From Limnobacter humi (GTDB lineage: Bacteria; Pseudomonadota; Gammaproteobacteria; Burkholderiales; Burkholderiaceae_B): a DNA stretch of 64,000 nucleotides. The notes under the pieces are model-generated. The model had not been told where the DNA came from. It searched no databases and worked only from the letters and a program-made list of their open reading frames with translations. The stretch covers positions 377,522 to 441,521 of the forward strand of contig NZ_JANIGO010000002.1 of NCBI RefSeq assembly GCF_024518835.1, written 5' to 3'. The translations under genes were made by a program, and so were the position numbers. Positions 8,117 to 15,596 of this stretch are shown here, piece after piece (the stretch's first letter is position 1; each line of letters begins with the position of its first letter).

Positions 8117-9125
8117 AGGATGGACGGTCCACAGATTTGATAAAAAGGAGCATGCGCAACAATGACAATGTCAGCTTGGAATTGAGGTCGGTGTCATCAA
8201 TCCAGAACCAATGACCACGCACATTAACCTTCACTTGCGCATTGTCCGGCTCTTTGTTGCCGCTTTGCACGCGCAACAACTGGCTGGTTAACAGGCGCGA
8301 ATCCACTTCAACGCCATCGCTATTGATGAGCTGAACCACTTTGTTGCTGTCCACCGGTGGCACCTCCACGGCATACCCTAAACCATGAAACACCGCCAAC
8401 ACTGACCTGCCCTGCATGGCAATCGAATGCGGTGTGTGTTGCACCCCATCAACCAGGTCGAACCGTTCTTCATTGGGGTCCAGGCCCAACATGTGGCGAA
8501 GCTCAACGGCCATGGGGTGCTGGGAACGGATGGTCAACACGATGCGGCGGTCGGCTGTGCTGTTGATGCGCAGCAGGCGCGCTGTTTGCAGCTCACCCAT
8601 TAAATCGGCCACGCGACCAAAACGATCGCGGTCAGGTACATCATTGTCAATGCCATTCACGGTTTCGATACAGCACAACAACAACCGTTCAGCAGACCAG
8701 CCTGAACGGGTCAGCGGTTCAATGATGGACGGTGTAAGAGGCGTCAGTACGTGTTTGGCAAACGCTTCTCCTTGCAAGTAGTTGTAGCTGATCACGGGCG
8801 CGTCACGGACCTCCACCCCCACCGAATTAATGCGCTCGCGCGACCCGTTGTCGATGAAGTTCAAACCCACACCCGCATTGGCGCTGGCCGCCATGCTGGC
8901 GTTGATGGCGGTGATATCCACAAACAAGGGGCTTTCGCCATAACGCACCCGCACCAGGTTCAGCAGCAACTGCTCATCCCAGGAACGGGAGATGGCATCG
9001 TTGTAATTCATGCGAGACGGAGAAATGCTGCGCGGCCCAACACCGGGCATGGCGCAGGCAGTGAGCAAACAAATCAAAGTCAATGCCAGGCTCTGGCGGA
9101 ATGCAACGGTGGGAAACAAGCTCAT
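8085..9125 (-). CDS. Predicted lipoprotein of unknown function
   Basis: This protein starts at the ATG at 9125 (a farther in-frame start at 9191 is less likely). The N-terminus is a lipoprotein signal with lipobox LLTAC. About 320 mostly soluble residues follow, with features such as MNYNDAISRSWDEQLLLNLVRVRYGESP. I have a general impression that this segment recurs in proteobacterial envelope proteins of unknown role. It is probably periplasm-facing and membrane-anchored. It overlaps the beta-CASP gene downstream and is divergent from the PaaX-like regulator. I assign no function. Confidence 0.7.
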   Translation of the reverse strand: MSLFPTVAFRQSLALTLICLLTACAMPGVGPRSISPSRMNYNDAISRSWDEQLLLNLVRVRYGESPLFVDITAINASMAASANAGVGLNFIDNGSRERINSVGVEVRDAPVISYNYLQGEAFAKHVLTPLTPSIIEPLTRSGWSAERLLLCCIETVNGIDNDVPDRDRFGRVADLMGELQTARLLRINSTADRRIVLTIRSQHPMAVELRHMLGLDPNEERFDLVDGVQHTPHSIAMQGRSVLAVFHGLGYAVEVPPVDSNKVVQLINSDGVEVDSRLLTSQLLRVQSGNKEPDNAQVKVNVRGHWFWIDDTDLNSKLTLSLLRMLLFIKSVDRPSYAPVITIPTQ

Positions 9126-9241
9126 GAACAGGCGGAATATGTCATACAGCCTCCAGACTAGCACTTTGTTTGCGAATACTGCGCGTCCCAAGAACCTGCG
9201 GGCACTGTATCCTTTCAGTGTTGAACCTTGTACGCCTTGCC

Positions 9242-10054
9242 ATGCGCACCAAAGCTTCGCCCAAACAACTCATCCTCGGCCTCATGCTGGCTGCCAAGGG
9301 AAAACCGGTCAAAGCGGCCCACATGGTGTTGGCGGGCCAGTTGTTCGGCGTCTCCGAAAACCATGTTCGTGTGGCATTAACACGCTTGAGTGGCGAGGGC
9401 TTTTTACGATCAGTGAGCCGCGGCGTGTATACCTTGGGCGCCAAGGCGGTGCCCACCGGCGATGATGTCAAAGACTGGACATCGCGGCTGACGGCGCCCG
9501 CCGCCTGGACCGGCCAGTTTATTGCCGCCTACACGGCCCACTTGGGCCGCAAAGACCGGCAACAGGTTCAATTGCGGGAGCGGGCGCTGGCCCTGTACGG
9601 TTTTCGCCCATGGCATGCTGGACTTTACCTGCGCCCAGACAACCTAAACTGGGGCCTGGACGGCCTGGAGGCACGCCTGCACGACAAAGGACTGGACCCG
9701 GAAACCACCCTGTTCAAGATGTTGCCCAGGGATGAGGCCGAGCAACATGCCATCCAAAAGTTGTGGGATGCCAAAAAGCTGGAGCGGTTTTACAAAACCC
9801 ACGCAGACAAAATGAATCTGTGGCTGAGCAACTACGGCAAGATGCCGCTGGAACGTGCAGCCAAAGAAGCCTATCTGCTGGGCAGTGAAGGCATTTATCA
9901 GGTTCGGCATGACCCATTGCTACCGGCACAATGGCTGGACACCACATTGCGCAGTGCATTTTTTCAATGCGTTCAACAATTTGACCAAGCCGGCCACGTG
10001 ATTTGGCACACCCTGCAGCAGCGCATTCTCAAAGACGAAACACCCCTGTATTAA
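9242..10054 (+). CDS. PaaX-like transcriptional regulator
   Basis: The 270-residue protein, taken from the ATG at 9242, begins with a winged-helix region (LFGVSENHVRVALTRLSGEGFL, then SRGVYTLG). This corresponds to the N-terminal domain of PaaX, the phenylacetyl-CoA-responsive repressor. The C-terminal region (HDPLLPAQWLDTTLRSAFFQ) resembles the PaaX C-terminal domain. No phenylacetate genes are in the window, so the ligand may differ. It is divergent from the lipoprotein gene. The 131-bp region downstream, with its repeated CATTACA elements, leads into the diiron hydrolase. Family call is moderate. Confidence 0.65.
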   Translation: MRTKASPKQLILGLMLAAKGKPVKAAHMVLAGQLFGVSENHVRVALTRLSGEGFLRSVSRGVYTLGAKAVPTGDDVKDWTSRLTAPAAWTGQFIAAYTAHLGRKDRQQVQLRERALALYGFRPWHAGLYLRPDNLNWGLDGLEARLHDKGLDPETTLFKMLPRDEAEQHAIQKLWDAKKLERFYKTHADKMNLWLSNYGKMPLERAAKEAYLLGSEGIYQVRHDPLLPAQWLDTTLRSAFFQCVQQFDQAGHVIWHTLQQRILKDETPLY

Positions 10055-10070
10055 CCGCGGGCACCCCGCG

Positions 10071-10149
10071 AATCATTACACCCACTTGATTTAATTTTTT
10101 ATCTTGTAACATTACATTATTCAATGTTAATGTATTCACTGTAATGATT
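10071..10149. promoter_or_regulatory. AT-rich operator-like region with CATTACA inverted repeats
   Basis: AATCATTACA at 10071-10080 and TGTAATGATT at 10140-10149 form a perfect 10-bp inverted repeat. A third CATTACA lies at 10110-10116, and TACATTA/TAATGTA (10113-10119, 10128-10134) forms an inner dyad. The tract is AT-rich and lies directly upstream of the diiron hydrolase gene. A dimeric regulator is likely, but which one is unknown. Confidence 0.5.
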
Positions 10150-10185
10150 GGATTGACCCCAACATCGGCCACCAGGAGTTTCAAC

Positions 10186-11046
10186 ATGATGAACCCGCAT
10201 CCCGACATTCAACATCCGCCGGTTTCCGTTCACCAGAAGGGATCCAGTTTTCCCGTTCGTCGAATGGATTTCGATTTCTCCGGTTTTGACAAACACTTTG
10301 TTGACCATGATCCAGCCTGTTCCCATGTGTGGACCGCATTTCAATCGATGTTTCCCGAGGGCGAACAATTCTTTGTGGATGCCGTGAGAAGTGCGAAACC
10401 CCGGGTGAAGGACGAAGCCCTGTTGCGTGAAATTAGCGCCTTCATCGGCCAGGAAGCCATGCATGGCAAGGAGCACCTGGCTGCCAACGCGGCCTTGAAG
10501 GCACAAGGCGTGTCGGTGGATGCCTGGGATGCACGGATTGGAACCCTGCGCCGCTTCTTGAACAAGCGCTTTGGGGTGCGTTCACGCCTGGCAGGTACTG
10601 CCGCCGTTGAGCACTACACAGCCGTGTTTGCTGAACACCTGTTGAAGCGTGACGACTTCACCGACCGCATCAATGACCCCACGATCAAAGCATTGATCAT
10701 TTGGCATGCCATGGAAGAGGCTGAACATCGGGCTGTTGCTTTTGACACCCATGTGGCCATTGGTGGACGGCATCGCGAGCGGGTCATCGCCATGACCGTG
10801 GTCAGCCTGGGTATCGTTCCCCTGGTGGGTGCAGCCATGATCAGTTGCATGCGGCAGGACGGGCAACTGCTGAACTTGCGGTCCTGGGCGCGTTTTGTGC
10901 GGTTGTATTTCGGGCCCAACGGTTTGTTCAGCCGGGCCATTCCAGACCTGCTGCGCTTCTACCGCAGGGACTTTCACCCCAAGCAAGCCCGCCTGGAACC
11001 CGATATGCAGCGCTGGGCAGCGCGCTTGGGATTCAACACGCCATAA
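10186..11046 (+). CDS. Metal-dependent hydrolase of the PF10118 (diiron, ferritin-like) family
   Basis: The start at 10186 has an AGGAG site 8 bases upstream, giving 286 residues. Carboxylate/histidine clusters typical of a helical diiron protein are FIGQEAMHGKEH, EHYTAVFAEHLL and WHAMEEAEHRAVAFD. These match the 'predicted metal-dependent hydrolase' family PF10118, whose substrates are unknown and whose members often sit beside lipid or aromatic metabolism genes. One hydrophobic stretch (VVSLGIVPLVGAAMI) may associate with the membrane. A conspicuous operator-like repeat region precedes it and a palindrome follows it. The role is unproven. Confidence 0.82.
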   Translation: MMNPHPDIQHPPVSVHQKGSSFPVRRMDFDFSGFDKHFVDHDPACSHVWTAFQSMFPEGEQFFVDAVRSAKPRVKDEALLREISAFIGQEAMHGKEHLAANAALKAQGVSVDAWDARIGTLRRFLNKRFGVRSRLAGTAAVEHYTAVFAEHLLKRDDFTDRINDPTIKALIIWHAMEEAEHRAVAFDTHVAIGGRHRERVIAMTVVSLGIVPLVGAAMISCMRQDGQLLNLRSWARFVRLYFGPNGLFSRAIPDLLRFYRRDFHPKQARLEPDMQRWAARLGFNTP

Positions 11047-11072
11047 AGCGGGGTTTCTGTTGGGTTCACCGC

Positions 11073-11098
11073 AAAAATGGGTCATATGACCCATTTTT
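11073..11098. terminator. 26-bp perfect palindrome, probable bidirectional terminator
   Basis: The perfect dyad is centred between 11085 and 11086. Its core is ATGGGTCATATGACCCAT, flanked by A5 and T5-6 tracts, and it lies 27 bp after the hydrolase stop. The A/T flanks favour a terminator, but an uninterrupted palindrome with no loop is also a possible operator for the FadL gene downstream. Confidence 0.6.
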
Positions 11099-11289
11099 TC
11101 TTTTCGGTTGTGCCACACATCCAAATTTTCAATGATAAAGTACCAATTCAAACAATCGTTTGAGGACAGACAGACCTCTGAAATTACCCAAATCAAAGTC
11201 ATTTAAAGACACGTAGCACAAACACTTTATTCGAACACAAGAGCCGGGCAACTGACCACGGCTCAAAACGAGAGGCAGGAGACAAGCCC

Positions 11290-12771
11290 ATGAGTGTGTT
11301 GCAGCAAAGCCTACAAAGGCAGGCCGCCGTATTGGCCTTTGGTTTGAGCATGGTGGCATGCTCGGTTCAAACAGCCTGGGCTGGTGGTACAGCCAACGAC
11401 AACCAGAGTGCCGCAGGCATTGCCACTGCCGGTGCTGGCCAGGCAGCAGAAGCGGGTGACGCATCCGTCATTTTCTTTAATCCAGCCGCCCTAACCCGTT
11501 TCAAACGCATCGAAGTGCTGAACACGGCGGCGGTGGCGCTGTTTTACAACGATTATCGCTCTACCCGAGACCAGGATGGTGCGCCCACCAATCAGGGCAC
11601 ACAGGGTTCCAACGGCCAGTCTTTTGAGCGCCGCGACGGCTACGACGCTGCTGAACTGATTCCCGCACTGTTCATTGTGGCACCCATCAACGAGAAGCTG
11701 GTCATGGGTTTCAGTGCATCGGGCTCGCACGGTTTGATGGCCCGCTACGATGAAAACTTCCCGGGCCGAGGACAAGGCCGAGATGTGGACTTGAAGGTGA
11801 CCCGTTTGAACCTGGGTTTTGGCTACAAACTGAGCCCGACGTTGTCATTGGGTGCCAACGGGTCTTATGAACGGTACTTTCAATCCATCAAGATTCGCCT
11901 GAACTTCCGCGATGCTGTCAGCAAACTGGGACCACCCGGAACCACCACGGCCTTGGATGGCACGGCGGCTCTGGGAGCAACACCACCCATTCCAGAAGAA
12001 ACCGATGCGAAATTGCGGATTTTCGGCTGGGCCTTCAATGCACAAGGTGGCGTGCTTTGGGAACCCACGGAAGTGACGCGGGTGGGTTTGTCTTATCGTC
12101 CCAAAACCAAATTCCGAAGCAACACGGGTACCTTGCAGATCAATGACACGGCCCAAACCGCTGCATTCCGCGACTTCCTGCAAGGCGGGTTGATTGGCGC
12201 AACAGGCCCTGCACTGGGCATCAATGGTCCGCAGGCTGCGGGTGACCTGGCACCGTATCAACGGGCCAAGCAGGACATCACGTTCCCCGATGAACTGCGC
12301 CTGTCGGTGTTTCACCATGCCACACCCAAACTCGACCTGATGTTCACCTATGGGCGCCAGGACTACACAGATACCAAATTGCGCTACACCCGCGAGAGCA
12401 ACGGCCGTGTGATTGAGGATGTGCCCCAAAACTTCAAGGTGGCTCAAACCTACCGCGTGGGCCTGAACTACAAGATGTATCGCCGGTTGACCTTGCATGC
12501 GGGCTATGCCACGGAAAATGGCGTGGTGGGTGATGACCTTCGCCTGCCCATCTTGCCGGACAATGACCGCAAGTTTTACGGCCTGGGCGCCAGTGTGGAT
12601 GTGAACCGTGACATCCGCCTGACCTTCGCTTACCAGTTGCTGGATGTGAAGGAAGGTGCGGTGGGTAACAACCGTTCCATCACCCCGGTGGAGGTTTCGG
12701 GTGCGCCCTACAACGGGATTGCCAACCTGGATGTGCGTTTCTTCTCAGTGGGTTACACCGAGCGCTTCTAA
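11290..12771 (+). CDS. OmpP1/FadL-family outer-membrane transporter
   Basis: The 493-residue protein has a signal peptide (ending QTAWA-GG). Near the new N-terminus is NDNQSAAGIATAGAGQAAEAGDAS, shown here only in part, then VIFFNPAALTRF, the NPA-type hatch motif of FadL-like porins. Many amphipathic strands follow (LSLGANGSYERYF, TRVGLSYRPKTKF), and the C-terminus ends SVGYTERF with the terminal aromatic required for outer-membrane assembly. Relatives import long-chain fatty acids or aromatic hydrocarbons. With the diiron hydrolase upstream and oxygenase/oxidoreductase genes nearby, uptake of a hydrophobic substrate is a reasonable inference. Confidence 0.88.
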   Translation: MSVLQQSLQRQAAVLAFGLSMVACSVQTAWAGGTANDNQSAAGIATAGAGQAAEAGDASVIFFNPAALTRFKRIEVLNTAAVALFYNDYRSTRDQDGAPTNQGTQGSNGQSFERRDGYDAAELIPALFIVAPINEKLVMGFSASGSHGLMARYDENFPGRGQGRDVDLKVTRLNLGFGYKLSPTLSLGANGSYERYFQSIKIRLNFRDAVSKLGPPGTTTALDGTAALGATPPIPEETDAKLRIFGWAFNAQGGVLWEPTEVTRVGLSYRPKTKFRSNTGTLQINDTAQTAAFRDFLQGGLIGATGPALGINGPQAAGDLAPYQRAKQDITFPDELRLSVFHHATPKLDLMFTYGRQDYTDTKLRYTRESNGRVIEDVPQNFKVAQTYRVGLNYKMYRRLTLHAGYATENGVVGDDLRLPILPDNDRKFYGLGASVDVNRDIRLTFAYQLLDVKEGAVGNNRSITPVEVSGAPYNGIANLDVRFFSVGYTERF

Positions 12772-12797
12772 CCGGTCGGTGTTTGATGCTGTTTAAC

Positions 12798-12825
12798 AAA
12801 AAAGCCACCGCAAGGTGGCTTTTTT
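12798..12825. terminator. Bidirectional Rho-independent terminator between the FadL porin and chemoreceptor genes
   Basis: The stem AAAGCCACC / GGTGGCTTT is flanked by A and T runs, so it can serve both convergent genes. Confidence 0.9.
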
Positions 12826-12873
12826 GTTGGGCCCGTTCGGGCTCAACGCATGAGCCCGATTAAACCTGTTGGA

Positions 12874-14655
12874 TCAGAAATCATCAAACTGGTCCATGCC
12901 CGCTGAGGCGTGTACCTTGCGTGAGGACGATCCACTTTTAACACCAGCAGAAGATCCACCGGTGACGAAGTCAGCGATTGCGCGCTCCTGACCCACCGTG
13001 AAGAAGGCCATCATATCCAGCAGCGCTCGGGCTTGTGCGTTCATTTCCTCAGCCGTGGCAGCCAACTCTTCCGATGCGGCCGCGTTGTGCTGGGTTTGTT
13101 GATTCAGATTGCCCATGGCTTCATTGATCTGGGACACACCGTTGCTCTGCTCTGACGATGCTGCCGTAATTTCCTGCACCAGATCAGAGGTTCGATTAAT
13201 CGCGGGCACCATTTCGTCCAGCAAGGTACCGGCTTTCTCAGCCATGCGCACGCTGCTTTCTGCCAGTGAGCCAATTTCCTGCGCTGCCAGTTGCGAACGT
13301 TCAGCGAGCTTGCGAACCTCGGTGGCCACCACAGCAAAGCCTTTGCCATGGTCGCCGGCACGGGCTGCCTCAATCGCGGCGTTCAGGGCCAACAGGTTAG
13401 TTTGGTAGGCAATGTCATCCACGATACTGATCTTGTTGGCAATTTCACGCATGGCTTGCATGGTTTCCTGTACTGCGCGCCCGCCCTCTTTCGCCTCAGT
13501 GGCCGCTTTGCCCGCAATTTGGTCGGTTACGCGGCTGTTGTCGCTGTTCTGGCGGATAGAGCCTGCAATTTCTTCAATCGAGGCGGTGACCTCTTCCACA
13601 CTGGCCGCCTGCGCGCTGGCGCTGGATGACAGTGACGTGGAGGTTTTCGTGATTTCCTGAACGGCATGGTTCAGTTGATGCGCATTGCGGCGCACATCTG
13701 AAATCACTTCAGCCAGACGGTCCACGGTGGTGTTTACGTTTTTCTGAACATTGGCGAGCAAGCCGGTGTATTGACCTTCCACTTTTTGGGTAATGTCGCC
13801 TTTGGCAATCGCCTCAAAGACTTCAGTGACTTTCTTCAGGCTTTCGTGGGACTGCTCCATGATCTGCTTGGCAGTTTGCACGGCGTCTGACACTTTGCGC
13901 TTTTCACCTTTCAGGGTTTCCATATCCTGGCTGAAATTCGAATTGGCATATTCAGTGATCAGCTCGACCATGCGCATTTTCACGTTGATGTGCGCCTGAA
14001 CCATGTCGTTCACGCCTTTGGCCATGTCGCGAAAATGACCAGTGAACTGGCTTTCGTTAATCTTGTGGGAGATGATGCCAAACTCATTGTGCTGCACCGA
14101 CATTTCGGTTTGCGCTTTCACAAACTTCTCAAGTTCATTGTGGTTGGTTTCCATGATGCGCTTGGCTTCTTGGACCGCATCCGACACTTTTTTCTTCTCG
14201 CCCGGCAGGGTTTCCATCGACTGGCTGAAGTTGTTGTTGGAGTACTGTGTGATGAGATCGACCATGCGCATTTTCACATTGATGTGAGCCTGCACCATGG
14301 TGTTGACATTGTTGGCCATGGTTTTGAAAACACCCTGGAACGCCGCTTCGTCGATGTTCTTGGAGATCAAACCCTGCTCATTGTGATACCGGGCCATTTC
14401 GGCTTGCGCCTGGACGAAACGGTCCAGCGTTGCGGACTGCTCGGTTTTTTCGGCTTCAAGCGCCTCAACACGGCGTTGGAGTTTGCCCACCAGGACATTC
14501 AGTTGGGTGGCCAATGCATGCGCTGAAGCCGGTAGCGCATTGACATCAAACAAACCAGACAGCAAACGTTGGGGTGACGGGGAATCACCCAAAACCTGCA
14601 ATTGCCCCTGCAGTTGTTCGATGGATTTCGAACCAAACCAAGCTAAGCCGCTCAT
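12874..14655 (-). CDS. Cytoplasmic methyl-accepting chemotaxis protein with duplicated HAMP-like module
   Basis: The start at 14655 has GAGGA 6 bases upstream and gives 593 residues. No membrane segment is visible. Residues about 80-169 and 178-267 are tandem copies of one module with a 98-residue period. Each contains [10 protein letters not shown] and a G-E-K-x-K-V-S-D-A-V end. A HAMP-like segment follows ([15 protein letters not shown]), then the signalling domain with the conserved tip ([20 protein letters not shown]). It should signal to CheA from the cytoplasm. No CheR-tethering pentapeptide is present. No che genes are nearby, so it is an orphan receptor. Confidence 0.88.
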   Translation of the reverse strand: MSGLAWFGSKSIEQLQGQLQVLGDSPSPQRLLSGLFDVNALPASAHALATQLNVLVGKLQRRVEALEAEKTEQSATLDRFVQAQAEMARYHNEQGLISKNIDEAAFQGVFKTMANNVNTMVQAHINVKMRMVDLITQYSNNNFSQSMETLPGEKKKVSDAVQEAKRIMETNHNELEKFVKAQTEMSVQHNEFGIISHKINESQFTGHFRDMAKGVNDMVQAHINVKMRMVELITEYANSNFSQDMETLKGEKRKVSDAVQTAKQIMEQSHESLKKVTEVFEAIAKGDITQKVEGQYTGLLANVQKNVNTTVDRLAEVISDVRRNAHQLNHAVQEITKTSTSLSSSASAQAASVEEVTASIEEIAGSIRQNSDNSRVTDQIAGKAATEAKEGGRAVQETMQAMREIANKISIVDDIAYQTNLLALNAAIEAARAGDHGKGFAVVATEVRKLAERSQLAAQEIGSLAESSVRMAEKAGTLLDEMVPAINRTSDLVQEITAASSEQSNGVSQINEAMGNLNQQTQHNAAASEELAATAEEMNAQARALLDMMAFFTVGQERAIADFVTGGSSAGVKSGSSSRKVHASAGMDQFDDF

Positions 14656-14768
14656 GTTATTCCTCGTGATTGAAATGTTAAACAATCAGGCCGTCTCGGC
14701 TTGACGTTGATTTGATTATCCGAGGGGAAACCCGAGACCCATCACCAAATAAGACTACCCTATTGTGG

Positions 14769-15596
14769 TCAATTCTCAGGATTGCTATAAGCCACGCGAA
14801 AGCCAATGTGGGAGGTGCTGGCCGTGCTGCGAACACCGATTCGGGCAGCTGGTCGATAGCGCAGACAATACTCGGCAGCACACAGGTGTGAGCCCCCTTT
14901 GAGCGTCCAAAGCTGCTGTGTATCCCGATCTGGATAACAACTGCAGACACTGCTTGCGTCTGTTTTCGTGTAGGCAGACACGGTCCATTCCCACACATTG
15001 CCTATCATGTCGATGAGGCCGTAGCCATTGGCTGGAAACTGCCCCACTGGACAGGGACCGGGTACGCCGCCCGGTGCGTAGTACCACGGAAAGGAGCCCC
15101 GCCACACGTGGGCCATGCGTTGGCCATGCGGTGCAAACTCGGTACCCCAGGCGTAAGGCTCGCCATCGCGCCCGCCACGGGCTGCACGCTCCCACTCAAT
15201 CTCCGTGGGTAGCCGACCGCCAGCCCAGGCCGCATACACTTTGGCATCAGCCAAGGCAATGTGGGTGACTGGGGTTTGTGGATCGATGGTCGCGGTGGCC
15301 TCAGCGGGCCCGCGTGGGGTATGCCAGCACGCACCGGTAACCGGCAACCACCACAAGGCCGGGTTGCTCAAGTCCACCGGGCCTGAGGTGGGCACGAACA
15401 CGTGGGATGAACCTTGCTCTTCCGACTGGGTCACCCAGCCCGTGGCTTCCACAAAGCGACTGAACTGGGCAACGGTGACGGGTGTTTCATCCAGCCAGAA
15501 TGAATCCACCTCAACGGTGCGCTCCGGGCGCTCCTCCGGATAATGGTCGTTGGACCCCATCCGGAAAGCGCCACCGGGAACAAACACCCGCGTCAA
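14769..15596 (-). CDS. Formylglycine-generating enzyme (SUMF1 family)
   Basis: The 275-residue protein begins FVPGGAFRMGS and carries GGRLPTEIEWERAARGG, GNVWEWT and GGSHLCAAEYCLRYRPAAR. C239 and C244 align with the two active-site cysteines of copper-dependent FGE, which separates it from the many SUMF1 homologues lacking them. It oxidises the cysteine in CxPxR of sulfatases to formylglycine in the cytoplasm, before export. Its gene overlaps the end of the arylsulfatase gene by 4 bp. The neighbouring sulfatase is therefore the evident client. Confidence 0.92.
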   Translation of the reverse strand: MTRVFVPGGAFRMGSNDHYPEERPERTVEVDSFWLDETPVTVAQFSRFVEATGWVTQSEEQGSSHVFVPTSGPVDLSNPALWWLPVTGACWHTPRGPAEATATIDPQTPVTHIALADAKVYAAWAGGRLPTEIEWERAARGGRDGEPYAWGTEFAPHGQRMAHVWRGSFPWYYAPGGVPGPCPVGQFPANGYGLIDMIGNVWEWTVSAYTKTDASSVCSCYPDRDTQQLWTLKGGSHLCAAEYCLRYRPAARIGVRSTASTSHIGFRVAYSNPEN

